A DNA stretch of 35,260 nucleotides from an uncultured Pseudomonadota bacterium (GCA_903848905.1 CAINHP010000068.1:1-35260); one strand, 5' to 3'. Shown: positions 17,102 through 27,381, numbered from the stretch's first letter. Notes: a model not told the origin generated them from the sequence alone. Numbers and translations are program-made.

Positions 17102-18075
17102 TGCCCTACTTCGAATTATATAACGCTTTATGTGAAGCCAACCTGCATGATTGGGCGCAACAATTACCCAAACAAATCCATGAGGCTTTCGATACAAAAA
17201 AACATGGTGATTTGCTCAAATGGCAAACACAACTCGCACAACTTCCAAATATTGAAACAAATCAACGAATAATTACTGCTGACACTATCAACATTGGCAG
17301 TGCAATCGACCTTTCAATCGAAAATCAAACTCAATTGAAAACACAATTACTCGCCTTTAGTCCATGGCGAAAAGGACCTTATGATTTATTTGGCATTTTA
17401 ATAGATACAGAATGGCGCTCAGATTGGAAGTGGCAACGGCTTGAAAATCATATTACGCCGCTCCATAATCGATTAGTGCTTGATGTGGGTTGCGGTAATG
17501 GTTATCACTGCTGGAGAATGCTTGGCGCTGGCGCAAAGAGGGTTGTTGGCATCGACCCAATGCTATTAAATGTGATGCAATTTCAACTCATTAAGCAATT
17601 TTACGATAATAACGCACCTATTGATGTACTCCCTTTAGGCATTGAAGCTATACCTGCAAATTTACGTTGCTTTGATAGCGTGTTTTCAATGGGAGTGCTA
17701 TATCATCGACGCTCACCAATTGACCATCTTTTTGAATTACGCGATTGCTTGAAAAGTGGGGGGGAGCTGATTTTAGAAACGCTTGTTATTGATGGCGAAT
17801 TAGGTGACACACTTCTTCCAGTCGATCGCTATGCGCAAATGCGAAATGTCTGGTTTCTGCCAAGTTGCGACACATTGATCAGTTGGCTCAATCGTTGTGG
17901 TTTTAAAAATACGCGTGTTGTCGACATCACCACTACTAGTAAGCAAGAACAGCGTACAACAGATTGGATGCGTTTTCACTCTCTTAAAGATTTTCTCAAT
18001 GCTGAAAACTCAACTTTAACCTGTGAAGGATTACCCGCACCTAAAAGAGCTATCATCATTGCTAATGCCCCCTAA
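17101..18075 (+). CDS. cmoB: tRNA U34 carboxymethyltransferase CmoB
   Basis: Transfers the carboxymethyl group from carboxy-SAM to 5-hydroxyuridine 34 of tRNA, giving cmo5U, which widens wobble decoding. The 324 residues have the CmoB layout: a helical N-terminal part, then LLAFSPWRKGPYDLFGILIDTEWRSDWKW, the Rossmann motif LDVGCGNGYHCWRMLGAGA, VVGIDPM, and VFSMGVLYHRRSPIDHL. C-terminal LPVDRYAQMRNVWFLPS is also characteristic. Length matches the family (about 323). It follows cmoA with a one-base overlap and ends the rightward run. No terminator for it was found in the 176-base gap to hemE. Confidence 0.96.
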   Translation: MPYFELYNALCEANLHDWAQQLPKQIHEAFDTKKHGDLLKWQTQLAQLPNIETNQRIITADTINIGSAIDLSIENQTQLKTQLLAFSPWRKGPYDLFGILIDTEWRSDWKWQRLENHITPLHNRLVLDVGCGNGYHCWRMLGAGAKRVVGIDPMLLNVMQFQLIKQFYDNNAPIDVLPLGIEAIPANLRCFDSVFSMGVLYHRRSPIDHLFELRDCLKSGGELILETLVIDGELGDTLLPVDRYAQMRNVWFLPSCDTLISWLNRCGFKNTRVVDITTTSKQEQRTTDWMRFHSLKDFLNAENSTLTCEGLPAPKRAIIIANAP

Positions 18076-18192
18076 AATTTATATAAGTCATCATTTTTAT
18101 CACTCATTTTTTACAGGGCAAACGTATCTACTCCACAAAGTGATTATTCAGAATTTGAATATATCACAACATATTTAGAGTGGATCCCATAT

Positions 18193-18221
18193 AAAAAAGG
18201 GCAATTGATTAAAATCGCCCT
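18193..18221 (-). terminator. Rho-independent terminator of the hemE transcript
   Basis: In leftward RNA, AGGGCGATT and AATTGCCCT form a 9-pair stem (one G-U) around a 6-base loop, followed by a run of six U. It lies 31 bases beyond the hemE stop. In the opposite direction the G-U becomes a mismatch and no U-tract follows, so it serves hemE and the long secA-pil-aro-damX-hemE strand. Confidence 0.8.
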
Positions 18222-18251
18222 ACTATACAAATTTATTATCCAAGAAGTGAA

Positions 18252-19322
18252 TTAGGCTTGCTTGTGATATTCGGGGCTGTATTTATGCACACTGTCTACC
18301 ATTGCTTTAACATGCTCAGGATTAATATCAGGCAAAATACCGTGCCCTAAATTAAATACATGACCGGAGCCGTTGCCGTATTTATGCAAAATGGTTTTGA
18401 CTTTTTCGGTAATGACGTCTGGATTAGCATAAAGCGCTAATGGATCTAAATTACCTTGCAAAGCCACTTTATCACCTACGCGAGTGCGGGCATGTTGAAT
18501 GTCTGTTTGCCAATCTAACCCGAGAGCATCATATCCAGTAGTTGCCATTTCTTCAAGCCACAAGCCACCGCCTTTGGTGAATAAAATATTGGGAACACGT
18601 CGACCTTCATTTTCGAGGGTAAGTAAGTCGCGTACTTGCTTGGCATAACGCAGTGAAAATTCGTTATAATCCTCGCTACTGAGCATACCACCCCATGTAT
18701 CAAATAACATAACGGCTTGCGCACCAGCGGCAATTTGCGCATTCAAATAAGCGGCAACTGATTGTGCGAGTGTATCGAGCAATTTGTGCATCAATGCGGG
18801 GTCGTTGTACATTAAAGCTTTTACTTTGGCGAAATTTTTGCTACTTGCACCTTCAACCATATAAGTGGCGAGCGTCCATGGACTGCCAGAAAAACCAATT
18901 AGCGGAACGCTACCCTCTAAATTTTTACGAATTAAACGCACTGCATCAGTGACGTAACGTAATTCTATTTCAGGATCAATAACGGCTAATTTTTCAATGT
19001 CTGCTGCGGTGCGCAGAGGGCGTTCAAATTTAGGTCCCTCACCTTCGGTGAAATGCAATCCTAAGCCCATTGCATCAGGAATCGTTAAAATATCTGAAAA
19101 TAAAATGGCTGCATCAAAATCAAATCGACGCAACGGTTGCAGTGTCACTTCACATGCCAATTCAGGATTCGTACAAACCGCCATAAAACTTCCCGCTTCC
19201 CCACGTACTTTTCGATATTCAGGCAAATATCTCCCCGCCTGACGCATCATCCAAATTGGGGTGTATTCAACAGGTTGTTTGAGCAGTGCTCGCAGAAATG
19301 TATCGTTTTTTAATGTTGTCAT
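18252..19322 (-). CDS. hemE: uroporphyrinogen decarboxylase
   Basis: Removes four carboxylates from uroporphyrinogen III to give coproporphyrinogen III in heme synthesis. The 356 residues include the N-terminal signature [16 protein letters not shown], the catalytic Asp in [44 protein letters not shown] and the C-terminal [16 protein letters not shown]. Length is normal. It follows the DamX-like gene after 37 bases and probably shares the pil-aro transcript. With hemB and the oxidase operon it adds to the heme-related content of the window, though the genes lie in separate transcription units. Confidence 0.97.
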   Translation of the reverse strand: MTTLKNDTFLRALLKQPVEYTPIWMMRQAGRYLPEYRKVRGEAGSFMAVCTNPELACEVTLQPLRRFDFDAAILFSDILTIPDAMGLGLHFTEGEGPKFERPLRTAADIEKLAVIDPEIELRYVTDAVRLIRKNLEGSVPLIGFSGSPWTLATYMVEGASSKNFAKVKALMYNDPALMHKLLDTLAQSVAAYLNAQIAAGAQAVMLFDTWGGMLSSEDYNEFSLRYAKQVRDLLTLENEGRRVPNILFTKGGGLWLEEMATTGYDALGLDWQTDIQHARTRVGDKVALQGNLDPLALYANPDVITEKVKTILHKYGNGSGHVFNLGHGILPDINPEHVKAMVDSVHKYSPEYHKQA

Positions 19323-19359
19323 TTAAATTGAAAATAGTAAAGTGAGTGAAAACGTGACT

Positions 19360-21222
19360 TTAGGGAGCCGAATTAAATTTTCTTGGTAACGCTGCAGCGA
19401 ATTCTGTCGCTAAATTCCCTCTGGCAGCAAGAGCCTCCTGTGCATTAGCGAAATTACCATACATGATAGAAAAACGAGTTTGACCATTTTTTTCATATTT
19501 GACAACATGGTAACTCGTCATTAACGTAGGATGTTTTTTTAGAAATTCAGAAATTGCAGCATCACTTGATAGTGTAATCAGTTGCAGCGTATATCGCCCT
19601 AATACGGGATGGGTGGGAGAGGCTGGCGCTTTTGGCGTTACAATATTTGGAGTTGATGGCGCAATTTCATTACTGACTACTGCCTCTTCAACAACTGATG
19701 GAGGAGCTTCAGGCATTTTTTTAATTTGTTCGATTTTAGCTGGTTTTACTTTTTTGTCTTCCGATTTTTTTTCTTCTTTCTTATCTTCCACTTTTAAAGC
19801 TGCAATTTTTTCAACAACTTTAGATTCAATTTTTTTGACATCAATTTCGTTATGTTCAGACTCAGAAGTCTCAACATGAGGCGCTGTTAAAGCAATGCTG
19901 GCTACTGGTATTTTATCAGGCAAAGCCTGAATTTTTGTGCCTTTTGCTGGTTCCACTTTAGGGAATGCAATAATTGGTGCAGTAGTGGCTTTAGGTGCTG
20001 AAACGACAGGTACTACAGCTTGATTAATAGCCGGTGCAGTGGGTTCTTGAATTGTTTCTATAACGGGACTGATTGCTTCTTTGCTAACTTGAGGTTCAGG
20101 CGCTACGGTTGAATTTTCAGCTGCTTCAGGTTTTTTGTCAGGGGTATCAGCTGCAGGCATTAACTGATCATTATCGACTTTGGTTTCGGACTTCACTTCT
20201 GGAATAGAAGTATTGGACGTTGATTGAGCATTTGTTTCCACAACGGAAGATTCAACTGTTTTTTCAGTTGAATTAGGTACAATTTCAGCATCCTTATTAG
20301 CAGATGTCTCATTTGCTACCGTATTTTTTTCATTATCTATCTGGGTTGTTGTTTCTTGCGATTGATCAGCAACTTTTGTTTCGTTTTTATCTTCATCAAT
20401 TGTGATAGTCTTTGCGGCTTGCTCAGGAGATTGTCTAAAATAATGTATCCCTTGATTGATGCCTACCGCTAAAACAAGCAATCCTGCGAAAATAGCAACC
20501 CATTTTGTATGGTCATTTTGTGTGTCACGTGATAATTTCGTGAAATCAGAGATCAAACGTGCTGGAATGCCTTGAGTGTCGTGATAAATCTTTGCCAATA
20601 ATTTTTCGTCTATTTTTTCTAAATTGCCGTAAGTGCGAGGTTTTGTTGCAAGATGTTGTAGAAAATAAGCTGACTGTTCTTGATTTAAACGTGGAATATC
20701 GATAAGGTAAAAATTATCTAAAACACGATCCGTTTTGCGATATTTTTGGCGTGTTTCAGGTGTAAATGAAAGAATAAGTTTCAACACTGGATTCGATGTA
20801 GCGTATTCGACGAGCGTTGTAATTAATCCAGATACTAACAAGCCTGCATCATCTATGATTAAAACAATTTTTTTATGTTTGTCTTGGGCATCTTGAAAAG
20901 CTCGCGTAAGCGATTCATATTTATTACGTAGCATGGATTTAGTTAATTGCGCTTCAATGGTTTCAAAGCTCAATTCCCCACTGCCTTGCACAAAGCAGCA
21001 TTGCCAAGCATCACTGTCGATATCGTAGAGCATGTCAAGTAATAGTGTTTTTCCAATGCCCTGCGCGCCAGAAACAATCAAATGTTGCTTCAAATTTGGA
21101 ATAAAATGCAGCAATAATTCAAACTTTTGGGTGCGTTCCTTTGTAATAAGCGGCAAGATATCAAATACATTATCGAACATATCGTTATTTAGAACTTTTA
21201 AAGCTGCGGCATTGTCGGTCAT
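19360..21222 (-). CDS. damX: DamX-like AAA ATPase with C-terminal SPOR domain
   Basis: 620 residues in three parts. Residues 1-235 are an ExeA/AAA_22-type ATPase domain with Walker A GAQGIGKT (52-59) and Walker B IVLIIDD (119-125). One membrane helix lies at about 241-261. Next comes a long low-complexity periplasmic linker (about 262-535) rich in Val, Glu, Lys, Pro and Ala, then a SPOR domain (about 545-618, [20 protein letters not shown] and later [11 protein letters not shown]). SPOR domains bind denuded septal peptidoglycan, so it should localise to the division site as DamX does in E. coli. The aroK-aroB-damX order is conserved across gammaproteobacteria. Its ATG overlaps the aroB stop (ATGA). 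Confidence 0.9.
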   Translation of the reverse strand: MTDNAAALKVLNNDMFDNVFDILPLITKERTQKFELLLHFIPNLKQHLIVSGAQGIGKTLLLDMLYDIDSDAWQCCFVQGSGELSFETIEAQLTKSMLRNKYESLTRAFQDAQDKHKKIVLIIDDAGLLVSGLITTLVEYATSNPVLKLILSFTPETRQKYRKTDRVLDNFYLIDIPRLNQEQSAYFLQHLATKPRTYGNLEKIDEKLLAKIYHDTQGIPARLISDFTKLSRDTQNDHTKWVAIFAGLLVLAVGINQGIHYFRQSPEQAAKTITIDEDKNETKVADQSQETTTQIDNEKNTVANETSANKDAEIVPNSTEKTVESSVVETNAQSTSNTSIPEVKSETKVDNDQLMPAADTPDKKPEAAENSTVAPEPQVSKEAISPVIETIQEPTAPAINQAVVPVVSAPKATTAPIIAFPKVEPAKGTKIQALPDKIPVASIALTAPHVETSESEHNEIDVKKIESKVVEKIAALKVEDKKEEKKSEDKKVKPAKIEQIKKMPEAPPSVVEEAVVSNEIAPSTPNIVTPKAPASPTHPVLGRYTLQLITLSSDAAISEFLKKHPTLMTSYHVVKYEKNGQTRFSIMYGNFANAQEALAARGNLATEFAAALPRKFNSAP

Positions 21223-22292
21223 AAATCTTCTAAAGTTTGTATCAAAGAAAGCCTATCAATGGCGATGGGCAGTGTTGCTTTTCCGATAGATTCTAACAAA
21301 ATTACGCGAATATTTCCGTCTACATTTTTTTTATCAACCGACATTAAATCAATAAATTGCGATGAACTTAACCCAGTTGGTGATGTAACGGGCAAATGAC
21401 TACGTTTAAATAAGGTAATTATTCGTGCCACATCTACTGCAGTGAGTGAACCTTTACGCATTGATAAATCAGCAGCCAGACTTGTTCCAATAGCCACGGC
21501 TTCACCGTGCAAATAGCGACCATATCCCATCCCAGTTTCAATGGCGTGTCCAAAAGTATGCCCTAAGTTTAACGTAGCCCGAACGCCACCTTCATGCTCA
21601 TCTTCTGCGACAACATCCGCTTTTGTTTTACAAGAATATTCAATCGCATAGATAAGCGCATCTTTATCTCGAGCTAAGAGTTTATCAATATTGTCTTCTA
21701 GCCAACAAAAAAAATCGATATCTCTAATTAAGCCATATTTGATCACTTCAGCCAGACCAGCAGCAAATTGTCGGTCATCAAGCGTAGCTAATACTTCGAC
21801 GTCAATAATAACTGCTTGGGGTTGATAAAAGGCCCCAATCATATTTTTGCCTAATGGATGATTAACGCCTGTTTTACCTCCAACGGAAGAATCGACTTGT
21901 GCGAGTAACGTAGTTGGTATCTGAATAAAAGCAATGCCACGTTGATAGCATGCCGCCGCAAATCCGCCCATATCCCCTATTACGCCACCACCCAGCGCAA
22001 TCAATGTAGCATTACGGCTAAATTTATGGGCAAGCAAGGAATCAAAAATACGATTTAGTGATTCAAGCGTTTTATATTGTTCACCATCCGGCAAAATAAC
22101 ACTTGCCACTTCATATGCGCTAAGATGTTGTTGCACGGTTTGCAAATAAAGTGGCGCTACAATTTCATTGCTGACAATAACAACTTGCTTTGATTTAATA
22201 TGGCGTGTTAATAAACTCTCATCACTTAATAGCTTTTCACCAATATAGATAGGATAGCTACGATCATCTAAAGCAACGGTTAATATTTTCAT
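21219..22292 (-). CDS. aroB: 3-dehydroquinate synthase
   Basis: Second step of the shikimate pathway, cyclising DAHP to 3-dehydroquinate with NAD and a divalent metal. The 357 residues include [11 protein letters not shown] (NAD site), the glycine-rich [35 protein letters not shown] and metal ligands in [11 protein letters not shown] and LHGEAVAIG. Length is normal. It starts 17 bases after aroK and overlaps the damX start by 4 bases. Confidence 0.97.
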   Translation of the reverse strand: MKILTVALDDRSYPIYIGEKLLSDESLLTRHIKSKQVVIVSNEIVAPLYLQTVQQHLSAYEVASVILPDGEQYKTLESLNRIFDSLLAHKFSRNATLIALGGGVIGDMGGFAAACYQRGIAFIQIPTTLLAQVDSSVGGKTGVNHPLGKNMIGAFYQPQAVIIDVEVLATLDDRQFAAGLAEVIKYGLIRDIDFFCWLEDNIDKLLARDKDALIYAIEYSCKTKADVVAEDEHEGGVRATLNLGHTFGHAIETGMGYGRYLHGEAVAIGTSLAADLSMRKGSLTAVDVARIITLFKRSHLPVTSPTGLSSSQFIDLMSVDKKNVDGNIRVILLESIGKATLPIAIDRLSLIQTLEDL

Positions 22293-22309
22293 ACTAAAAC
22301 CCTAAAAAT

Positions 22310-22834
22310 TTAATTTTGAATAGACTCATAAACGTCCAAAATTTGCGTTACAACGTCTTTACTTTGAAGAATTCCCGTATCAATAGTGAAATCAGCAATT
22401 GATGTATATAGTGGTTTGCGTTGATCAAATAAGCTTTCAAGACGTTCTTTAGGATCTTGTGTATTTAATAATGGTCGCTGAGAATCACGACGTGTCCGCT
22501 CGAGAAGTTTATCAACGTCACAATGCAAGTAAATGACAAAGCCATTTTCACTGAGTAATTTACGATTTTCTTCACGCAAGACCGCACCACCCCCAGTCGC
22601 CATGACGATGCCTTTGATTTCCGTGAGTTGCTGAATCATTTTTTGTTCACGATTACGAAAACCTTCTTCTCCTTCAAATTCAAAAATTGTTGGAATATCA
22701 ACTCCTGTGCGTTCTTCAATGGCTTTGTCGCTATCATAAAATGGGATTTTTAATGTCCGAGCCAATTGTCGGCCAATGGTGGTTTTACCTGCGCCCATCA
22801 ATCCCACTAAATAAATATTTTCAGATTGTTTCAT
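22310..22834 (-). CDS. aroK: shikimate kinase
   Basis: Phosphorylates shikimate. The 174 residues contain Walker A GLMGAGKT (11-18), the DSD motif that binds magnesium and shikimate (34-36), GFRNRE, GGG (81-83) and the LID arginine in RPLLN. It is upstream of aroB in the conserved order. An AGGAC ribosome site precedes the ATG. The 74-base gap to pilQ contains a TATACT hexamer on this strand (22861-22866) that could be a -10 box for an internal promoter, but no good -35 was found. Confidence 0.96.
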   Translation of the reverse strand: MKQSENIYLVGLMGAGKTTIGRQLARTLKIPFYDSDKAIEERTGVDIPTIFEFEGEEGFRNREQKMIQQLTEIKGIVMATGGGAVLREENRKLLSENGFVIYLHCDVDKLLERTRRDSQRPLLNTQDPKERLESLFDQRKPLYTSIADFTIDTGILQSKDVVTQILDVYESIQN

Positions 22835-22908
22835 GCGTCCTGTCTTATTTTGTTAATTTTAGTATATACACTTGTTATACAGCGTTATTTTCGTTAATTA
22901 TTAAAACC

Positions 22909-24531
22909 TTAAATTGTCGGGACAATTTTTGGTGTGACGAAAATTAACAGTTCTTTTTTTGTATTCTTATTTGCGCTATTTGTGAAAAAATCACCCACTA
23001 AAGGTAGGTCAGCAAAAAAAGGAATTTTATTTTTTGTTAACGATTCGCTATCCTCATAAATCCCCCCCAGCATAATTGTTTCTCCATCTTGCACTAAAAC
23101 TGAACTTTGAATTTCTCGTTTATCCAGTACTTTGTTTCCTGTGAGATCCATACTAGCGGCTTCATTTACATTATCTTTTTTAATCACTAAATTCATTAGC
23201 ACTGAGCCATTGGGTGTAATATTTGGCGTAACGTTTAAGGCGAGCGTCGCGTCTTTGAATAATGTTTGAGCAATTGCTGACGATCCCACAGGGAGCGCCG
23301 TGGTGTAAGGTATTTGAACACCTTGCGTAATATAGGCAGTGCAGCGATTCATTGTCATAACGCGTGGATTGGAAATACTTTCACCACGTCCATCGGATTG
23401 TAGCGCTTGAACTTCTAAATTTAAAACATAATCTGCGCCTTTAGCTAATGTCATGCCTAGTGCTCCAATCGGTGTGCTACCAATAGATTGAGCCCCTAAA
23501 TCGATTAATGAATCATTCACTAAATTGGGGGTTGCACTTGAACCGGCTTTTTTACTATTACGACTGCCTATCGAAAGCATATTATTATCGATCATACTTT
23601 GATTGCTCGCACCAAATTTAACGCCCAAACTTTTTGCAAATGCATCATCAGCGATGACTATTCGTGATTCAATCATCACTTGCTGCACTGGCACATCTAA
23701 TTGAGCTATCAATTTTTTAACCTCATCCACTTTTTTAGCGGTATCTTTTACAATTAACATGTTTGTCCGCGCGTCCACCGCTACTGTGCCTCTCGATGAT
23801 AAAAAATTATTTTCTTCGAGTTCATCCATTGATTTTTTTGTTGTTTCGCTAAAATTTCTCAAACCATTTCTTCCAGCTGCAGTGAAATATGATTTATTCC
23901 CTTGAAAAGATTTAGTCGGCTCCAATGGCAAATTGCGCACCTCATTTAACGCTTCACGAAACTCCATTTTCGTGGTGTCGTTAGCACCCATAGTGTGATG
24001 CCTTTGTGGTTCATCTGTTTCGCAACTGCTTGCGTTAGAAAGATTAACACCATTTAAAATATTGCGAAGCGTTTCGCCTTTAGCGTAATTTATTTTGATG
24101 TACTCAGTTATCAACGGATCTGATTTTTCGAGTGTCTCTTCCATTTGTTGCTGTTTTTCTTTGTAAGCTTTGATTTTATCAATTGGTGCAATTAAAGTCA
24201 CATTACCTGATTCATATTGGCCAAGTTCTTTAGTCACCATAATAAAATCAAGCACTTCATCCCATGGCACATTATCTAATTTTAAGGTAATGTTTCCCAC
24301 CACATCTTCACTAACCACAATATTTTTTCCTGTAAATTCCGCTAAAATTGCCATAACTTGACGCACGGCAATATCTTGAAAATTCAAAGTTAATCTTTTA
24401 CCTGTGTAATGGCTTTGCTTTTCACTATCAACAGATACAATAGATTCTTGTTTTTTCTCATCACTACTTGCCTGGGCGTAGAAAGGAGTTAAACACATTG
24501 TCAAACAAATTAAGCTTGTATATTTAAGCAT
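22909..24531 (-). CDS. pilQ: type IV pilus secretin PilQ (short form)
   Basis: Outer-membrane secretin through which the type IV pilus passes. 540 residues: signal peptide (cleavage after about QAS, 22), an STN/secretin N0 domain (about 45-118, LTLNFQDIAVRQVMAILAEF), an N1 domain (138-280) and the secretin barrel domain ending KKELLIFVTPKIVP. Barrel signatures such as SNPRVMTMNRCTAYITQG and VLVQDGETIMLGGIYED are intact. It lacks the N-terminal AMIN repeats that make most PilQ proteins about 700 residues long. The N1 domain has an insertion at about 163-240 between GETLRNILNG and SSRGTVAVDARTN, where relatives have a short loop. The insertion holds a Cys and two adjacent His. Last gene of pilMNOPQ. 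Confidence 0.93.
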   Translation of the reverse strand: MLKYTSLICLTMCLTPFYAQASSDEKKQESIVSVDSEKQSHYTGKRLTLNFQDIAVRQVMAILAEFTGKNIVVSEDVVGNITLKLDNVPWDEVLDFIMVTKELGQYESGNVTLIAPIDKIKAYKEKQQQMEETLEKSDPLITEYIKINYAKGETLRNILNGVNLSNASSCETDEPQRHHTMGANDTTKMEFREALNEVRNLPLEPTKSFQGNKSYFTAAGRNGLRNFSETTKKSMDELEENNFLSSRGTVAVDARTNMLIVKDTAKKVDEVKKLIAQLDVPVQQVMIESRIVIADDAFAKSLGVKFGASNQSMIDNNMLSIGSRNSKKAGSSATPNLVNDSLIDLGAQSIGSTPIGALGMTLAKGADYVLNLEVQALQSDGRGESISNPRVMTMNRCTAYITQGVQIPYTTALPVGSSAIAQTLFKDATLALNVTPNITPNGSVLMNLVIKKDNVNEAASMDLTGNKVLDKREIQSSVLVQDGETIMLGGIYEDSESLTKNKIPFFADLPLVGDFFTNSANKNTKKELLIFVTPKIVPTI

Positions 24532-24537
24532 TTAAAT

Positions 24538-25071
24538 TTATTGCGTTAAAAGTAATTTTGCGCGATTTTCACTAAACTGCCCTTGTTCATTTGAAATCAT
24601 TTCCATTAATTCAATTTCTGCATTGTTGATATGTGAGATTTTTCCGGCATTTTCACCTAAATAATTTCCTTTTTGCACGCGATAGAGATGATTTTCATCA
24701 TCTTTAATTAACGCCCAAAAAAGTGAATCAATTTGTACTGTACCAACCAGGTGTAAATGACTTAATGCAATAAACTCAAGAGGCTCTTTGATTCGATTGG
24801 TGTTAAGACGTTGAGTAGGTTTGTTTTCAACTTTCAAAGAAGGTGTAAAAGGATTTCGCTGTATATTGTCTTGTTTATAAACTAAAGCATCTATTTGAGT
24901 AATTGTTGTTAAAGTGGGAATCGCATTTTGTGTGGTTGATTTAATATGAGCAATATATTGCCTTAAATCGCTTGTATTGGCTTTATTATCGCACGCTGTT
25001 AACATAATTGTTGTAATTATCATCAAGATAACGTGAAAAAATGAGAATAAAATGTGTTTATTGTGCAACAT
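24538..25071 (-). CDS. pilP: type IV pilus assembly lipoprotein PilP
   Basis: Inner-membrane lipoprotein linking PilNO to the PilQ secretin. From the ATG at 25071 the product has 177 residues with a lipoprotein signal ending LTAC. After it come the PilP segments DLRQYIAHIKS, RNPFTPS, LVGTVQIDSLFWALIKD and VQKGNYLGENAGKI. An in-frame GTG at 25089 would add six residues (MKIQKK) and extend the overlap with pilO from 14 to 32 bases. No good ribosome site distinguishes the two. The ATG directly follows a run of A bases in the transcript (nine counting the A of ATG). It ends 6 bases before pilQ. Confidence 0.85.
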   Translation of the reverse strand: MLHNKHILFSFFHVILMIITTIMLTACDNKANTSDLRQYIAHIKSTTQNAIPTLTTITQIDALVYKQDNIQRNPFTPSLKVENKPTQRLNTNRIKEPLEFIALSHLHLVGTVQIDSLFWALIKDDENHLYRVQKGNYLGENAGKISHINNAEIELMEMISNEQGQFSENRAKLLLTQ

Positions 25072-25693
25072 TTTTTTTTGTATTTTCACTTAGGCTTTCA
25101 CGATACGCTTTTATTAAAAGGCTCAACACCAATCGATTATTTAATTTATTGGTTTGCAGGTTGTCTTGTGATGAAATTGTGAGGTCATGAAGTGTGACTA
25201 GGGGCGCTATTTGCTCTAGTTCGCGCATAAATGCGGATAAATCATTGTATTTTCCAATCACTTCCATATGAATAGGTAATTCTTCAAAAACATTTTGGGG
25301 GACTTTAGGCAGTAACTGTAGTGATCTGAATTCCAAATTGTAATGAATCCCCATTTGAGAAATAGTATGTAGTAATGTTGATGCACTTTCCTCTTTAGGC
25401 ATTTTAACGGCCATGTCTAGCCATTGTGACTCAATAACGTTGGATTGTGCCTGCTGATCAATTAAATCACCTGTTTGTTTTTGCTTGATTTCAAATACCG
25501 TTTTCAATTGCATTTCGTTTTGTTTTAGAATTTGCAATTCGTTGAGTTCGTGTTGTGTATCGTAATTAAAGCAAATAATTGCCAAAAATAATGCACTAAA
25601 AATGATGACTACGACTCTAATGGGCGCAGGCCAACTCCATGCGGAGTTTAAATCCCAGTTAATATTAACCAAATCTATATGAGGGCGTTTCAT
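25058..25693 (-). CDS. pilO: type IV pilus assembly protein PilO
   Basis: Inner-membrane alignment subcomplex protein that pairs with PilN. 211 residues: short cytoplasmic start, one helix (about 24-45, IRVVVIIFSALFLAIICFNY), a coiled coil (about 50-85) and a ferredoxin-like periplasmic domain with LEFRSLQLLP, LPIHMEVIGKYNDLSAFMRELE and LVTLHDLTIS. All are typical of PilO. It starts 12 bases after pilN and its 3' end overlaps pilP. Confidence 0.92.
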   Translation of the reverse strand: MKRPHIDLVNINWDLNSAWSWPAPIRVVVIIFSALFLAIICFNYDTQHELNELQILKQNEMQLKTVFEIKQKQTGDLIDQQAQSNVIESQWLDMAVKMPKEESASTLLHTISQMGIHYNLEFRSLQLLPKVPQNVFEELPIHMEVIGKYNDLSAFMRELEQIAPLVTLHDLTISSQDNLQTNKLNNRLVLSLLIKAYRESLSENTKKNVAQ

Positions 25694-25705
25694 ATTGCTA
25701 TTGTT

Positions 25706-26272
25706 TTAATGTTTATTGCGCTGCTGAAAATGAAGTGTAAATAATTGAACATTATCATTAATTTTTATGTTTTCGATACTTGCATCATCAGGTGTTTTCA
25801 TTTTTTCGATTATAGGCACTTGAAATAGCACCTCATTTTCAATTTGTTGCATAAATTCTGATAACGCCCCACTAGATTGTGTTTTACCTTCAATAATAAT
25901 TTCATGATCAATCCGAGTTAATTTGGTCAGAAATACCGTGCTAGGTATGTCAACCGCGAGCTGATTTAGTAAACCGAGTGTGTCTAAGCGTGTTTTTTGC
26001 AATATATTGATATAATTTATTTTGCTGATAATTTGGTTCGTTTTCGCCTCAAGAACATTCATTACGGAAATATTTTTATCTTGGATTGAAATTTCATATT
26101 TCAGCATCGTATTTCGTTGAATTTGGAAAGATTGTTGATTGGCAATGTAAATATGAATCAAAACAAAAATAGACAACACTATAATAAGTGAACAAGTTAA
26201 CAAAATGAGAAAGCGTTGTTGTTTTTCTTTTCGCTGTGTTTCTCGCCATGGCAATAAATTGATCTTTACCAT
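25706..26272 (-). CDS. pilN: type IV pilus assembly protein PilN
   Basis: Inner-membrane protein whose cytoplasmic N-terminus docks into the PilM groove. The 188 residues begin with the diagnostic MVKINLLPWRE, followed by one helix (about 24-45), a coiled coil and a periplasmic domain with ELAVDIP-like QLAVDIPSTVFLTKL and IIIEGKTQSSGALSEFMQ. The start overlaps the pilM stop by one base (TGATG), indicating coupled translation. Confidence 0.93.
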   Translation of the reverse strand: MVKINLLPWRETQRKEKQQRFLILLTCSLIIVLSIFVLIHIYIANQQSFQIQRNTMLKYEISIQDKNISVMNVLEAKTNQIISKINYINILQKTRLDTLGLLNQLAVDIPSTVFLTKLTRIDHEIIIEGKTQSSGALSEFMQQIENEVLFQVPIIEKMKTPDDASIENIKINDNVQLFTLHFQQRNKH

Positions 26273-27372
26273 CAGTCAAAATTTCGTAGCGCTAAACCAC
26301 AAGCCACTAAAAGTGATGATGCATTTTCACTTAGATCTGTATGATTGATGTTTGACGAATAAGACATATCAATAAATGGATTTGCTATGTACGTTGGCAA
26401 ATTTAGCGCATCAGAAACTAATTTATCTATAGCTGAAATAGATGCGCATCCACCCGATAAAATTAGGCTGTCAATTTGATGATTATTTTGTGATGCACTG
26501 AAAAACTGAATGCTACGTTGAATTTGCTGCACGATATTTTGTTTAAATGGCTCCAAAATATTGCAGAGGTATCCTTCAGGTAACTCACCTTTTTTTTTGG
26601 CTTTTTCTGCATCAGATTGTGGTAATTCATAAGTCTGTGCAATTAAGTTTGTGAGATGCCGTCCACCAAACGCTAATTCTCTGGTAAAAATTGAGCGGAA
26701 ATTGTGTATCACATGTAATGTGGTTAAATTAGCCCCTATATCAACAACGGCAATCGTTTTGCCTTCAATGTCGCATGGCAACTGAGAGGCAAGAAGTGAC
26801 AGTGCATTTCCAATTGCAAATGTTTCAACTTCGATGATTTTAGGTTTCAATTGAGCGTGTTTAAGTAACTCTATCTTGTGTTCAATTAATTCTTTTCGCG
26901 TAGCCACTAACAACACATCGAGAAGACTTACGTTTGTTTTATTGATTCCTTGGATTTCAAAATCCCAAAAAACGTCATTAATGTTATAAGGAATATATTT
27001 TGAGGCATCGATGATAATTTGCTCTATGATTTCATCATCATTAAGCCCTGCAGGGATTAAAATATTTTTTGTAATAACGGATGCACCGCCCACTGCAATA
27101 GCAGCTTGTTTAGCCTTAGTATTTGACTCATGCAACGCTTTTTTTATGGTTTGACCAATAACGTAGGTATTGGCGGGTTGTTGCAGATTTTGTTCGTTGC
27201 GAGGAAAAGGGACAACAGAGCAGCTTTCTAGTGTGTACCCTGTGTTATTTTTACTAAGCTCAACTAACTTTACAGCCGAACTCGTAATATCAATACCAAT
27301 CACGGCGTTTCTTTTTTTATTTAATTGCAAAAAATTGAAATTAACAGGATATTTTTCAATAAATGAAATCAT
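26272..27372 (-). CDS. pilM: type IV pilus assembly ATPase-like protein PilM
   Basis: Cytoplasmic actin-fold (FtsA-like) protein of the pilus platform. The 366 residues have the phosphate-1 motif IGIDITSSAVKLVELS, VALLVATRKE-like LLVATRKELIEHK, phosphate-2 VVDIGANLTTLHV, FTRELAFGGRHLT and LSGGCAS near the end, all matching PilM. First gene of pilMNOPQ, 66 bases after secA. A candidate promoter lies in that gap. Confidence 0.94.
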   Translation of the reverse strand: MISFIEKYPVNFNFLQLNKKRNAVIGIDITSSAVKLVELSKNNTGYTLESCSVVPFPRNEQNLQQPANTYVIGQTIKKALHESNTKAKQAAIAVGGASVITKNILIPAGLNDDEIIEQIIIDASKYIPYNINDVFWDFEIQGINKTNVSLLDVLLVATRKELIEHKIELLKHAQLKPKIIEVETFAIGNALSLLASQLPCDIEGKTIAVVDIGANLTTLHVIHNFRSIFTRELAFGGRHLTNLIAQTYELPQSDAEKAKKKGELPEGYLCNILEPFKQNIVQQIQRSIQFFSASQNNHQIDSLILSGGCASISAIDKLVSDALNLPTYIANPFIDMSYSSNINHTDLSENASSLLVACGLALRNFD

Positions 27373-27381
27373 GATATTAAA

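Noticed and set aside
18111-18122. Sequence CAGGGCAAAC, like the 5' core of a GEMM (cyclic di-GMP-I) riboswitch
   Set aside because: The second core (GACGCAAAGCC-like) and the receptor pairing do not follow within the expected distance, and no plus-strand gene follows it closely.
18118-18255. Open plus-strand frame between cmoB and hemE coding for a protein-like stretch (SDYSEFEYITTYLEWIPYKK)
   Set aside because: It has no start codon with a ribosome site, runs through the hemE terminator and ends inside hemE; probably chance in AT-rich DNA.
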